Shown: positions 35,772 to 44,256 of the stretch, one piece after another | Position numbering within the stretch: the first letter of the stretch is position 1 | Layout: the number at the start of each line of letters is the position of its first letter | NCBI GenBank assembly: GCA_930990065.1 | Contig: CAKNOA010000018.1 | Span: 1 to 44,310 of the forward strand | Length of the DNA: 44,310 nt | Source: an uncultured Clostridia bacterium | GTDB lineage: Bacteria; Bacillota; Clostridia; Oscillospirales; Acutalibacteraceae | Direction of reading: 5' to 3' | Made by a program: the position numbers and the translations under genes | The notes under the pieces: generated by a model | The model's input: the letters and a program-made list of their open reading frames with translations, nothing else | Database searches by the model: none | What the model was told of the DNA's origin: nothing

Positions 35772-37199
35772 ATGAACCATCTGCCCCGTACAACCCCCTG
35801 CCAGGCCGGAATTGCACCCCAAGCGCTCTCGCGTTTTTTAGACCGGCTGAGTGAAAATGGCTGCCATTCGGTTATGATTGTGCGCCATGGAAAAGTGGCG
35901 GCGGAAGGGTGGTGGCAGCCCCACTCCCCCGAAGAATGCCATGTGCTGTATTCTTTGAGCAAAAGTTTTGTCAGTACGGCCGTAGGGTTTGCCGTGCAGG
36001 AAGGCTATCTGCATGAAGAAGACCGTGTGCTGGATTTCTTCCCCGATTTGTTGCCGTCGCCGCCCTGTGCCAATATGGAAAAATTAACGGTGCGCCATTT
36101 GCTGTGCATGGGTACCGGGCAGGAAGAAGAGCCGGACATTCGTCAAACCAAGGAGTGGCGGAAAAATTTTCTGGCGTCCTACATTCCCCACGAACCGGGT
36201 TCGCTATTCCATTATAACAGCATGGCCACCTATATGCTCAGCGCTGTGGTACAAAAAGTGACGGGCCAGCGGGTTTTGGATTACCTCAGGCCCCGGCTGT
36301 TTGATCCTCTGGGCATTGATGCCCCCGACCTTCACTGGGAGCAGAGCCCGGAAGGCATCGATTGCGGTGGTTGGGGGCTGTTCCTGCGCACGGAAGATAT
36401 TGCCAAAATGGGCCAGTTCCTGCTGCAAAAAGGGGAATGGGAAGGTAAACAGCTGCTGTATTCCGATTGGATTCAAAAAGCCGGCTCCCCCCAAATTGAT
36501 AACAGCCTGAATACCGGGTGGCTCGATTGGTACCAAGGATATGGGTATCAGTTCTGGATGTGCAGTGAGGAGGGCGTTTTCCGTGGGGATGGGGCCAAAG
36601 GCCAGTACTGTGTGGTGATGCCCAAACAGGATATGGTGGTGGCCATGACGGCCGGGCTGTCGGATATGAATCTCAATCTGGAAGCCATATGGGATTGCCT
36701 GCTGCCGGGCGTACAAGATGAAGCCTTGTGCGAAGAAGAAGCGGAGCAGGCGGTGCTGCACAAGTTACAGACACTGCAAATCCCGCTGGCACAAGGGGAA
36801 AAAACCGGGCCGGCCGCACAACGGTGGCAGGGAAATACCTATGCGGTAGGCGAAAATGCGCTGGGCATTGACCGTCTTTCTTTTGCTATGGAAGAAAACG
36901 GTGTTGTGCTTACACTGGCAAGAGGTGCCCAAGTATTTTCTATCAAAGCCGGGTATCAGGGATGGTTCCAAAACCATTTGGCGATTCCGGATTGGCAGTG
37001 TACATCCGGGGATTATTTTGATGCACAGGTGGGGGCGTGCTACGCCATAAACGGCGACACGCTGGATATAAAACTGAGTTTTGTGCGCACGACCCTTTGT
37101 GAAACATTCAACTTCCGTTTTGCCGAAAACGGCTTTTTTGCCAAAGTCGATATCCTGCCCGACCACGAAACCCATACGCTGGCCGGGGTTGTGCTGTAA
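35772..37199 (+). CDS. Beta-lactamase-fold serine hydrolase
   Basis: The 475-residue protein belongs to the class C beta-lactamase/serine hydrolase family (Pfam Beta-lactamase). The catalytic SxxK is SLSK (S61-K64), and Y148-N149 in FHYNSMATYML is the second motif. A C-terminal domain of about 130 residues after residue 330 is probably beta-rich. No signal peptide is visible, so it is likely cytosolic, unlike true penicillin-binding proteins. Members found in sugar loci may act as esterases or amidases; the substrate here is unknown. It follows the YesN-like gene by 51 bases, with GAAAGGAAG before the ATG. Confidence 0.85.
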   Translation: MNHLPRTTPCQAGIAPQALSRFLDRLSENGCHSVMIVRHGKVAAEGWWQPHSPEECHVLYSLSKSFVSTAVGFAVQEGYLHEEDRVLDFFPDLLPSPPCANMEKLTVRHLLCMGTGQEEEPDIRQTKEWRKNFLASYIPHEPGSLFHYNSMATYMLSAVVQKVTGQRVLDYLRPRLFDPLGIDAPDLHWEQSPEGIDCGGWGLFLRTEDIAKMGQFLLQKGEWEGKQLLYSDWIQKAGSPQIDNSLNTGWLDWYQGYGYQFWMCSEEGVFRGDGAKGQYCVVMPKQDMVVAMTAGLSDMNLNLEAIWDCLLPGVQDEALCEEEAEQAVLHKLQTLQIPLAQGEKTGPAAQRWQGNTYAVGENALGIDRLSFAMEENGVVLTLARGAQVFSIKAGYQGWFQNHLAIPDWQCTSGDYFDAQVGACYAINGDTLDIKLSFVRTTLCETFNFRFAENGFFAKVDILPDHETHTLAGVVL

Positions 37200-37235
37200 A
37201 AAAACAAATTGATAAAGTCGCTAAAAGACAAAAAT

Positions 37236-37273
37236 ACACTCCCGTTTCCATTTATCTATGGAAACGGGAGTGT
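37236..37273. terminator. Perfect inverted repeat after the hydrolase gene
   Basis: ACTCCCGTTTCCAT and its complement form a perfect stem with a TTATCT loop. On the plus strand it is not followed by a T-run (GTTATGC); on the minus strand a T-rich stretch follows. It may terminate or stabilise the plus-strand message, or act in DNA. Confidence 0.55.
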
Positions 37274-37329
37274 TATGCTAAAGGGGAAGAAACGGGGATA
37301 GGAGCCCTGTGGAGAACGGAGGAGTTTAC

Positions 37330-38415
37330 ATGGAGAAAAAAGTCATTCGCGTAGGCAGCATTGGTATTGGCAGCATTTCCCGCGGGGTTCATTTGCCCGG
37401 TATCGCCAAAAGCCCGGATTTGCAGCTGGTGGCCGTTTGTGATATCAACCCGGACGCCCTGAAATATGCACAGGAAACATATGGGATTGACGAAGCACAC
37501 TGCTTTACCGATTATCACGATCTGATCAATTGCCCCGATGTGGATGCAATCGATATTTCCACCCCCAACGACGTGCATTTCCCCATGGCCATGGCGGCGG
37601 TAGAAGCCGGTAAGCCCTTTGCGGTGGAAAAACCCATGACCATGAACGCTAGGGAAGCCGATATTTTGCAAAAAGCCGTGGCGGAAAAGAATATTCCCAA
37701 TATGGTTTGCTTCTCGTACCGGTTTAAAGCAGCGGCCCGCTATGCACGGGATCTGGTGCAGCAGGGTGCGTTGGGCAAAATTTATCATGTGGATATGCAA
37801 TATTATCAGGCATGGGGTCTGCCGTGGTGCCATACGCCTCAGGTGTGGCGGTTTGTTAAAGCCCGCACGGGTACGGGTGCTTTGGGCGATTTGGGTAGCC
37901 ATGCGCTGGATTTGGTGCGTTTTGTTACTGGCCAGGAATACACCAAGCTGGTAGGCCACACGGGCAACTTTATCAGCCAGCGTGAAAAACTCGATGGCTC
38001 TGGCATGGGCGTGTCGGATGTAGACGATTTTTCCAACTACATGGCCGAATTATCCGACGGCGGCGCCGCCACGTTCCGGATTACCCGTTTTGGTACGGGC
38101 CGCGGCAACTACCAGACCATGGAAGTGTATGGCAGCGAAGGGGCTCTGGAATACCGGTTGGATCACTTTGAAAACAACCCCACCGGGGAAGATGAGATTT
38201 ACATCTGCATCAGTAAACCCCATGCGGACAGTCATGTGTTTGCCAAGCTGCCCATTCCCGACAAGTACAAGACGGATCAGATGCAGTCTTTTGCCGATAT
38301 TGTGAACGGCAAAGGGGACGGACTGGCCGCTACGGTGCTGGATGGCGATGTCAATATGCACGCGGTCGATGCGGTAGTGGATTCGGCTGAAAAAGGCGTT
38401 TGGGTCAAACTGTAA
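37330..38415 (+). CDS. Gfo/Idh/MocA family dehydrogenase
   Basis: The 361-residue enzyme has an N-terminal Rossmann domain (VGSIGIGSISRGVHLPGI, then VAVCDI), the family motif EKPM near 100-103 that holds the catalytic Lys, and a C-terminal alpha/beta domain with GALGDLGSHALDL carrying the conserved DxxxH pattern. Such enzymes oxidise or reduce sugar or inositol hydroxyls with NAD(P). It starts at ATG 37330 after GGAGGAGTTT, downstream of the hydrolase, and ends at a terminator. The location suggests it acts on a sugar imported by the ABC system; the substrate is unknown. Confidence 0.9.
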   Translation: MEKKVIRVGSIGIGSISRGVHLPGIAKSPDLQLVAVCDINPDALKYAQETYGIDEAHCFTDYHDLINCPDVDAIDISTPNDVHFPMAMAAVEAGKPFAVEKPMTMNAREADILQKAVAEKNIPNMVCFSYRFKAAARYARDLVQQGALGKIYHVDMQYYQAWGLPWCHTPQVWRFVKARTGTGALGDLGSHALDLVRFVTGQEYTKLVGHTGNFISQREKLDGSGMGVSDVDDFSNYMAELSDGGAATFRITRFGTGRGNYQTMEVYGSEGALEYRLDHFENNPTGEDEIYICISKPHADSHVFAKLPIPDKYKTDQMQSFADIVNGKGDGLAATVLDGDVNMHAVDAVVDSAEKGVWVKL

Positions 38416-38424
38416 TTAGTAACC

Positions 38425-38460
38425 GGGCGGAAGCGGGGGAACCCCCGTTTTCGCCCTTTC
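38425..38460 (+). terminator. Terminator after the dehydrogenase
   Basis: GGGCG..GCGGGGG pairs with CCCCCGT..CGCCC, followed by TTTCTATTT. Confidence 0.85.
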
Positions 38461-38584
38461 TATTTATTCGTTTTGCGTGTAAGGAAATACGAAAAAAGAG
38501 AGAAAATAGCCGTTTTGCAAAAGATGTGAATGAAATATGAATAAATGGCTAAAAACCACAAAGGGCTTTTGGCATATTTGTATA

Positions 38585-38614
38585 TTGACGCGCAGCGCCG
38601 GTTCGCAGTACAAT
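38585..38614 (+). promoter_or_regulatory. Promoter of the second T-box operon
   Basis: TTGACG (38585-38590), an 18-base spacer and TACAAT (38609-38614). AGGGCACA near the transcript start is complementary to TGTGCCCT at 38658-38665. Confidence 0.7.
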
Positions 38615-38918
38615 AAGGGCACACTAAAAAATTGAGAAAAATGCGTTTGAACAGGAATGTGCCCTCATTTTTTCCCTACAGAGAGCCATCGGATGGTGGA
38701 AGATGGCGTGAAAGATGGGTGGCCGATCTCCCTGCGAGCAGCAAGGCTGAACCGGAATCATCCGTATTCAAGTAAGCGTTGCCGGGTTCCCACCGTTATA
38801 GGGAAACCGGTTATAAGACCGGTGATGAGTGGTTGCATGTTTATGCAGCAAGTAGAGTGGTAACGCGGAGTTTACAAACACTTCGTCTCTTTGGAAGAGG
38901 CGAAGTGTTTTTTATTTA
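38615..38918 (+). promoter_or_regulatory. T-box leader upstream of an unknown gene and cstA
   Basis: Elements of a tRNA-sensing T-box are present in order: AGAGAG (38680-38685), a distal hairpin GCCATC/GATGGC with GGTG in its loop, the run GATCTCCCTGCGAGC..GGCTGAA that resembles the specifier-loop 3' side, a long CCGG.TTCCC/GGGAA.CCGG stem III (about 38779-38809), the T-box AGAGTGGTAACGCGG (38854-38868) and a strong terminator. TGGT implies a tRNA with A73. By alignment to common leaders the specifier may be CTC (Leu, 38728-38730); ATC (Ile) and CCG (Pro) are alternatives. The T-box has AAC where ACC is usual. Confidence 0.85.
38876..38918 (+). terminator. T-box terminator of the second leader
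   Basis: AAACACTTCG-T-CTCTT pairs with AAGAG-G-CGAAGTGTTT around TGG, followed by TTTATTT. Confidence 0.92.
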
Positions 38919-38944
38919 TGGTCCCGAAAGAAAGGCAGGCAGAC

Positions 38945-39559
38945 ATGAACAGCAGAGAGTATCTGACGGAAGTTTTGCGGTATTACCGCAGTTCTTTCGA
39001 TGTAAGCCTTCCCTACTCCTTGGGGGGCCGGGATTACGAGGCACTGGCTGAATTTCATGCCAGCACCGAAAAGTACATTCTGGTGCGGCAGTTTCGGCTG
39101 TGGAGTGAGAACACCGATGAATTCGTGCTGTTTTCCCTGTTTGAGGGAGGCGCGCCTACCCTGGAAGATATCAGCGCGCTGCAAGCGTCTATTCGGGAGC
39201 ATATGGAACCGCTGTTTGTGCGAGGCGGCAAGGAAAAGCTACACGATGAAAATCATATGTATACGTACCTGACCATGGCGCTTTATTGTGATACCATGCC
39301 AGAGGAAAACGTCATTCGTGCCGTTAAAAAAACCCGGTTTAAAAAATACTATGAGCATGGGATGAGCGGGTACAGCGAAGGTCACATATATCTGCGCTGT
39401 GCGGAAAATGGCCGCTGCTGGACAAATCCCGATGGGCGGGAAATAAAACGGTTATTTAAACTGGTGGACCGGAACCTGGCCAAACGGGAAAAGGCCCAAA
39501 GGGAACAGGAACAAAAAACCGGTTCCCCGATTGAAACAGGGGAAAAATCCCCGAACTAA
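38945..39559 (+). CDS. Uncharacterised protein upstream of cstA
   Basis: The 204-residue protein is not recognised. It has no signal peptide or membrane segment and looks like a single cytosolic alpha/beta domain (residues 1-175) followed by a charged, disordered tail (NLAKREKAQREQEQKTGS). Conserved-looking features are SLPYSLGGRDYEALAEFHAS near 20-39, ENHMYTYLTMALYCD near 108-122, and KKTRFKKYYEHGMSGYSEGH near 130-149. The ATG at 38945 is chosen because upstream in-frame starts fall in the terminator; its ribosome site is weak. It is the first gene under the T-box and is followed after 83 bases by cstA, so it may regulate or assist the transporter. That link is from position only. Confidence 0.7.
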   Translation: MNSREYLTEVLRYYRSSFDVSLPYSLGGRDYEALAEFHASTEKYILVRQFRLWSENTDEFVLFSLFEGGAPTLEDISALQASIREHMEPLFVRGGKEKLHDENHMYTYLTMALYCDTMPEENVIRAVKKTRFKKYYEHGMSGYSEGHIYLRCAENGRCWTNPDGREIKRLFKLVDRNLAKREKAQREQEQKTGSPIETGEKSPN

Positions 39560-39573
39560 TTCTTTTGGTACCA

Positions 39574-39613
39574 AATAAGCACGTCTTCCTTATGTGAGAA
39601 GGACTCTTATTTG
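39574..39613 (+). promoter_or_regulatory. Hairpin between the unknown gene and cstA
   Basis: AAATAAG pairs with CTTATTT and TCCTT with AAGGA across a 7-base loop, 30 bases before the cstA start. It may be an mRNA processing or stability element; no promoter is evident. Confidence 0.4.
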
Positions 39614-39642
39614 AAAAATAAAGTAGGAGGAAGAAACAAATC

Positions 39643-41343
39643 ATGAGTGGTATTGTCATTCTGGTCATTTCCCTCGCGATCTTGGTTTGCGGCTATGTGT
39701 TCTATGGCGGCTGGCTGGCCAAGAAGTGGGGAGTTGACCCCACCCGCAAGACCCCGGCTTATGAATTGGAAGACGGTGTGGACTATTGCCCCGCTAAAGC
39801 TCCTGTTCTGCTGGGTCATCATTTCTCATCTATCGCTGGTGCTGGCCCCATCAATGGGCCCATCCAGGCCGCTTTCTTTGGTTGGGTCCCGGTTTTGCTG
39901 TGGATCCTGATCGGCGGTATTTTCATTGGCGCCGTGCAGGACTTTTCGTCCCTGTTTGTATCGGTGCGCAACAAGGGCCTTTCCATTGGTTCCGTTATGG
40001 AAAAGTGCATGACCCACAAAGCCAAGCTGATGTTCAGCATCTTCACTTGGCTGGTCATGCTGCTGGTTGACGCCGCTTTTGCGGATATCGTAGCTAACAC
40101 GTTCAACCAGATTGGCGCGGATGGCGTGGCGCTGGAAGGTACGTACAATGGTTCTGTGGCTTTGGCGTCCATCCTGTTTATCCCGCTGGCCATTATCTTT
40201 GGTTTTGCCGTTTATCGCCGTCATACCAACCTGGCGGTGTCTACCATCGCCGGTGTGGTTGTGCTGGTAGCCTGCGTCGCTGTGGGCATTCTGTTCCCGC
40301 TGACCGGCGATTGGAGCACCATCCCGTTCTGGCGTGTCTTTGTGTTCGTATACTGCGCGGTGGCGTCGGTTACCCCCGTGTGGATTCTGTTGCAGCCCCG
40401 TGACTATTTGAACAGCTTCCTGCTGTATTTCATGATCATCGCGGCCGTCATCGGTATTATTGCGGCGAACCCCTCCGTTCAGCTGACGGCTTTTGCTGGC
40501 TTCAGCGTAAACGGCAGCTTCCTGTTCCCCACCCTGTTCATCACGGTGGCTTGCGGCGCCGTATCCGGCTTCCACGCGCTGATTTCCTCCGGTACGTCGT
40601 CCAAGCAGCTGTCCAACGAAAAGGATGCCAAGATGATCGGTTACGGCGGCATGCTGATTGAATGTTTGCTGGCTGTGGTGGTATTGATCACCATTGGCTC
40701 TATGAGTGCCGATGGCAGCTATACGGGTTCTCCCTCGACGGCGTTTGCTAACGGCGTATCCGGTTTCTTTGCGGCGATCGGTTTTGGCGAACAGGCCACC
40801 AACATCACCTATACCGTGATCTGCCTGGCGGTATCCGCTTTCTGCCTGACGTCGCTGGATACCTGCTGCCGTCTGGGCCGCTTCACGCTGCAGGAACTCA
40901 TGGCTCCGAAGGATGGTTCGGCTCCCACCGGCATCCGCAAGGCCATCCAGAACAAGTATGTGTCCACGGTTGTCAACATCTTGTGCGCTGCGGCTCTGTG
41001 CGTGGCGGGCTATTCCACCATTTGGCCGCTGTTCGGCGCTTGCAACCAGCTGATTGCTGTGCCCGTACTGATGACTGCTGCTACCTGGCTGAAGCAACAG
41101 GGTAAAGGCCACAAGATGTTCTATGTACCTATGGTCTTCATGGCGCTGGCTTCCGTATCGCAGCTGGTCATGAGCCTGATCAGCTATGGCAGAGCTCTGT
41201 TTGCTGATTTCAGCACCTGGGGCACCAACGGCCTGCTGGTTGTCATCGACTTCCTGATCCTGGTACTGGCCATTGCCACCCTGGTGGAAGGCTTTGGCTT
41301 CCTGTTTGGCAAAAGAAAACCCAAGGCGGAAAAAGCTGCCTGA
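39643..41343 (+). CDS. cstA: CstA family carbon starvation/peptide or pyruvate transporter
   Basis: The 566-residue polytopic membrane protein has about 15 hydrophobic segments and typical CstA features: CGYVFYGGWLAKKWGV near the N terminus, the block FSSIAGAGPINGPIQAAFFG followed by WVPVLLW, the GAVQDFSSLFVSVRNKG loop, and GFHALISSGTSSKQLSNEKD. Family members import peptides or pyruvate, especially under starvation. Codon use is of the highly expressed kind (GCT, GGT, ATC, CTG). The ATG follows AGTAGGAGGAAG. Control by the upstream T-box would tie uptake to amino acid shortage. Confidence 0.93.
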   Translation: MSGIVILVISLAILVCGYVFYGGWLAKKWGVDPTRKTPAYELEDGVDYCPAKAPVLLGHHFSSIAGAGPINGPIQAAFFGWVPVLLWILIGGIFIGAVQDFSSLFVSVRNKGLSIGSVMEKCMTHKAKLMFSIFTWLVMLLVDAAFADIVANTFNQIGADGVALEGTYNGSVALASILFIPLAIIFGFAVYRRHTNLAVSTIAGVVVLVACVAVGILFPLTGDWSTIPFWRVFVFVYCAVASVTPVWILLQPRDYLNSFLLYFMIIAAVIGIIAANPSVQLTAFAGFSVNGSFLFPTLFITVACGAVSGFHALISSGTSSKQLSNEKDAKMIGYGGMLIECLLAVVVLITIGSMSADGSYTGSPSTAFANGVSGFFAAIGFGEQATNITYTVICLAVSAFCLTSLDTCCRLGRFTLQELMAPKDGSAPTGIRKAIQNKYVSTVVNILCAAALCVAGYSTIWPLFGACNQLIAVPVLMTAATWLKQQGKGHKMFYVPMVFMALASVSQLVMSLISYGRALFADFSTWGTNGLLVVIDFLILVLAIATLVEGFGFLFGKRKPKAEKAA

Positions 41344-41384
41344 TTGGGTAGCAAGAACCGATAGGTTTTAGAGCAAAATGAAAA

Positions 41385-41418
41385 ATACCGTCCGGATTTC
41401 TCCGGACGGTATTTTTTT
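41385..41418. terminator. Bidirectional terminator between cstA and malic enzyme
   Basis: ATACCGTCCGGA and its complement form a perfect stem with TTTC loop, with an A-run on the left and TTTTTTG on the right. It ends the two convergent genes. Confidence 0.94.
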
Positions 41419-41429
41419 GTATAGAGAAA

Positions 41430-42602
41430 TTACACACGGGCCACGCCGGAAGTACGGGCTGCTTGTGCCACCGCTTTGGCTACGGCGGGGGCCACCCGAG
41501 GATCAAACACCGACGGGATAATGTTCGTTTCACTGCGTTGTGATGGTTCGATCAAATCGGCCAGGGCGTACGCAGCGGCCACCTTCATAGCTTCGTTAAT
41601 TTCCCGGGCGCGGACATCCAGCGCGCCCCGGAAAATCCCCGGGAAAGCCAGCAGGTTGTTGATTTGGTTGGGGGTATCGCTGCGGCCCGTCCCTACAATA
41701 CGGGCCCCGGCGCTAAGGGCTTCTTCGGGGGTGATTTCGGGGGTGGGGTTGGCGCAGGCAAACACAATGGCATCGGGAGCCATGGAGCGGACCATGTCGC
41801 CGGTGACACAGTGCGGGGCCGAAAATCCCATCAGCACGTCGGCGCCACACAGGACATCCGCCAGGGTACCGCTTTTCTTTTGCGGATTGGTAATAGCGGC
41901 CAGCGCTTCCTGGGCGGGGGTCATACCGGCAAGGCCGGGAACTAAGGCCCCCTGCCGGTCACAGACGATGACCTGTTTGATGCCCAAATCCAATAGCAGC
42001 TTGGTGCAGGCGGTACCGGCAGCCCCGGCCCCGTTGACCACAACCCGTACGTCCGAAGGGGCTTTACTCACCACCCGCAGGGCGTTGAGCAAGGCGGCGG
42101 CGGTAACCACAGCGGTGCCGTGTTGGTCATCGTGGAAGACCGGGATATCTAACCGCTGCTTTAATTTTTCTTCGATTTCAAAACAACGGGGGGCCGCAAT
42201 ATCCTCCAAGTTGATGCCGCCAAAGGAACCGGCCAGCAGTTCGATGGTGCGCACAATCTCATCGGGATCTTTACTGCGAATGCACAGGGGAAAAGCGTCG
42301 ACATTGCCGAATTTTTTAAATAGTGCGCATTTTCCTTCCATGACGGGCATACCGGCTTCCGGGCCGATATCCCCCAATCCCAGTACGGCGGTACCGTCGG
42401 TAACCACGGCCACCAGATCGCCCCGGCGGGTATACGTATAGCTCAGATCCGGGTTATCCCGAATGGCCAGACACGGGGCGGCCACCCCCGGGGTATAAGC
42501 TGTGGAAAGCTCCTCTGTGTTGGTAATGGGGCAGGCGGCTTCCACGCGGATTTTTCCTTTCCAGGCCCGGTGTTTTTCCAGGGCCAATTGGCTGTAATCC
42601 AT
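41430..42602 (-). CDS. Malic enzyme (NAD(P)-dependent, decarboxylating)
   Basis: The 390-residue enzyme converts malate to pyruvate with CO2 release and NAD(P)H formation. The malic domain has AYTPGVAAPC (catalytic Tyr) and MEGKCALFKKFG (catalytic Lys), and the metal site is in PVFHDDQHGTA; the NAD-binding domain has VVNGAGAAGTAC. It is the short bacterial type without a phosphotransacetylase domain. The start is ATG 42602 behind GAAAGGAG; the upstream in-frame extension overlaps the promoter and is rejected. It is monocistronic and divergent from the fucosidase gene. Pyruvate production next to a CstA-type transporter may be coincidence. Confidence 0.92.
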   Translation of the reverse strand: MDYSQLALEKHRAWKGKIRVEAACPITNTEELSTAYTPGVAAPCLAIRDNPDLSYTYTRRGDLVAVVTDGTAVLGLGDIGPEAGMPVMEGKCALFKKFGNVDAFPLCIRSKDPDEIVRTIELLAGSFGGINLEDIAAPRCFEIEEKLKQRLDIPVFHDDQHGTAVVTAAALLNALRVVSKAPSDVRVVVNGAGAAGTACTKLLLDLGIKQVIVCDRQGALVPGLAGMTPAQEALAAITNPQKKSGTLADVLCGADVLMGFSAPHCVTGDMVRSMAPDAIVFACANPTPEITPEEALSAGARIVGTGRSDTPNQINNLLAFPGIFRGALDVRAREINEAMKVAAAYALADLIEPSQRSETNIIPSVFDPRVAPAVAKAVAQAARTSGVARV

Positions 42603-42636
42603 AACGAAGACTCCTTTCTTTGCGGATTGTGCTTTT

Positions 42637-42665
42637 ATTGTAGCGCGTTTGGGAAGAGTGCGCAA
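42637..42665 (-). promoter_or_regulatory. Promoter of the malic enzyme gene
   Basis: On the minus strand TTGCGC, a 17-base spacer and TACAAT. Confidence 0.65.
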
Positions 42666-42696
42666 TGGCTTTGCCCAGGAGGACGAAAAATCCCAC

Positions 42697-42725
42697 TTGT
42701 CAAAGCCGTATCCGTTGTTTATAAT
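42697..42725 (+). promoter_or_regulatory. Promoter of the fucosidase gene
   Basis: TTGTCA (42697-42702), a 17-base spacer and TATAAT (42720-42725). The divergent promoter lies only 31 bases away. Confidence 0.78.
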
Positions 42726-42749
42726 GAGGCCGAAAGGAGTGATCCCACT

Positions 42750-44237
42750 GTGGAGGAGTTCGAAAAAGTAAAAGAACGGTTAGCCAGCATAGAAAAGGTG
42801 ATTGCCGGGGGGCCATTTCACGATGATTGGGCATCCCTGAGTGACTTTACGGTGCCGGCATGGTACCAAAAGGCCAAATTCGGGATTTTTATCCACTGGG
42901 GCGCCTATGCGGTGCCGGCCTTTGGGAATGAGTGGTATCCCCGCAACATGTATCAGCAGGGGACACCGGAATTTGAGCATCACCGCAAGGTATACGGGCC
43001 GCAAGACCAATTTGGTTACCGGGATATAATCCCGCTGTTCAAAGCGGAAAAATTTGACGCGGCCGCTTGGGCGGATCTGTTTCAGCAAGCCGGGGCGCGG
43101 TTTGTGGTGCCGGTGGCGGAGCACCACGACGGGTTTGCCATGTACCGCACGGATTTTTCCCACTGGAATGCGGCGGAAATGGGCCCGAAAAAGGATATTT
43201 TGGGCCTTTTAAAAGAAGAAGTGGAAAAACGCGGTATGGTGCTGGGGGCTTCCAGCCACCGCATGGAACACTATTGGTTCCTCAGCGGCGGGTTGCAGTT
43301 TGACAGTGACATTCACCCGAATCCCCCTTACGGGGATTTGTATTGGCCCACCCGGCCGGACCCCTTCCAAAACGGCGATATGCAGCAGACCCGCGGGATA
43401 CAAGTGGAAGAAGCGTTCATGCAGGACTGGCTGGTTCGCTGCTGCGAACTGGTGGACCGGTACCGCCCGCAGCTTTTGTATTTTGACTGGTGGATTCAGG
43501 TAGAGCCCATGAAGCCGTACCTGAAAAAATTGGCGGCGTACTATTATAACCGGGCCAAGGAATGGGGCCGCCCGGCGGTGATCAATTATAAATTCGATGC
43601 GTTCGGGTACCATACCGCCGTGCCGGACATTGAACGGGGGCAATTGGCAGCGATTTCGCCGGATTACTGGCAGTGCGATACCAGTGTGGCAAAGAATTCC
43701 TGGTGCTATACGGAAGGGAACGAGTACAAAACACCCCGGGATATTTTGTGTGACCTGTGCGATGTATGCAGCAAAAACGGTTCGCTGCTTTTGAATATTG
43801 GGCCGAAAGCCGACGGGACCATCCCCGAAGAGGATGCCCATATTTTGCGGCATATTGGCCGCTGGCTGCGCGAAAACGGCGAGGGTATTTACGACACCAC
43901 CCACTGGAAAGTGTACGGAGAAGGCCCCACAGAGGTCAAAGAAGGGCACTTTACCGATACGTTGCGGGGCGAATTTACCCCCCAGGATATTCGTTTTACC
44001 AGCAAAAACGGGGCCGTGTATGCGTTTGTACTGCGCTGGCCGGAAGACGGGGTTGTCAGGATCCACGCGTTGCACAGCGGTGGGATGGAAGCAAAATTCC
44101 GCGGGTTTGTGCGCAACGTCACGCTCTTGGCGACAGGCGAAACGCTGAAGTTTGAAGACGGCGAAGACGCACTGATTATCTACGGGCCGCAGGGAGAAAA
44201 AGAAGACCCGGTGGGTTTAAAAATCGAAGTCGAATAA
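42750..44237 (+). CDS. GH29 alpha-L-fucosidase
   Basis: The 495-residue protein matches GH29: WYQKAKFGIFIHWGAYAVPA, VAEHHDGFAMY, and LLYFDWW with the likely nucleophile Asp at about residue 246, followed by LLLNIGPKADG and a C-terminal beta domain (about 400-495). It removes alpha-L-fucose from oligosaccharides. There is no signal peptide, so it would act on imported fucosylated sugars. The start is GTG 42750, ten bases after GAAAGGAG; the frame is open upstream across the promoter region, which is not coding. It may serve the carbohydrate locus further left but has its own promoter. Confidence 0.9.
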   Translation: MEEFEKVKERLASIEKVIAGGPFHDDWASLSDFTVPAWYQKAKFGIFIHWGAYAVPAFGNEWYPRNMYQQGTPEFEHHRKVYGPQDQFGYRDIIPLFKAEKFDAAAWADLFQQAGARFVVPVAEHHDGFAMYRTDFSHWNAAEMGPKKDILGLLKEEVEKRGMVLGASSHRMEHYWFLSGGLQFDSDIHPNPPYGDLYWPTRPDPFQNGDMQQTRGIQVEEAFMQDWLVRCCELVDRYRPQLLYFDWWIQVEPMKPYLKKLAAYYYNRAKEWGRPAVINYKFDAFGYHTAVPDIERGQLAAISPDYWQCDTSVAKNSWCYTEGNEYKTPRDILCDLCDVCSKNGSLLLNIGPKADGTIPEEDAHILRHIGRWLRENGEGIYDTTHWKVYGEGPTEVKEGHFTDTLRGEFTPQDIRFTSKNGAVYAFVLRWPEDGVVRIHALHSGGMEAKFRGFVRNVTLLATGETLKFEDGEDALIIYGPQGEKEDPVGLKIEVE

Positions 44238-44256
44238 AAAAAAGAGGAAACCGGCT

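Noticed and set aside
36549..36760. A second catalytic motif of true beta-lactamases or penicillin-binding proteins in the serine hydrolase.
   Set aside because: No clear KTG-type motif or signal peptide was found, so antibiotic resistance or cell-wall roles are not claimed.
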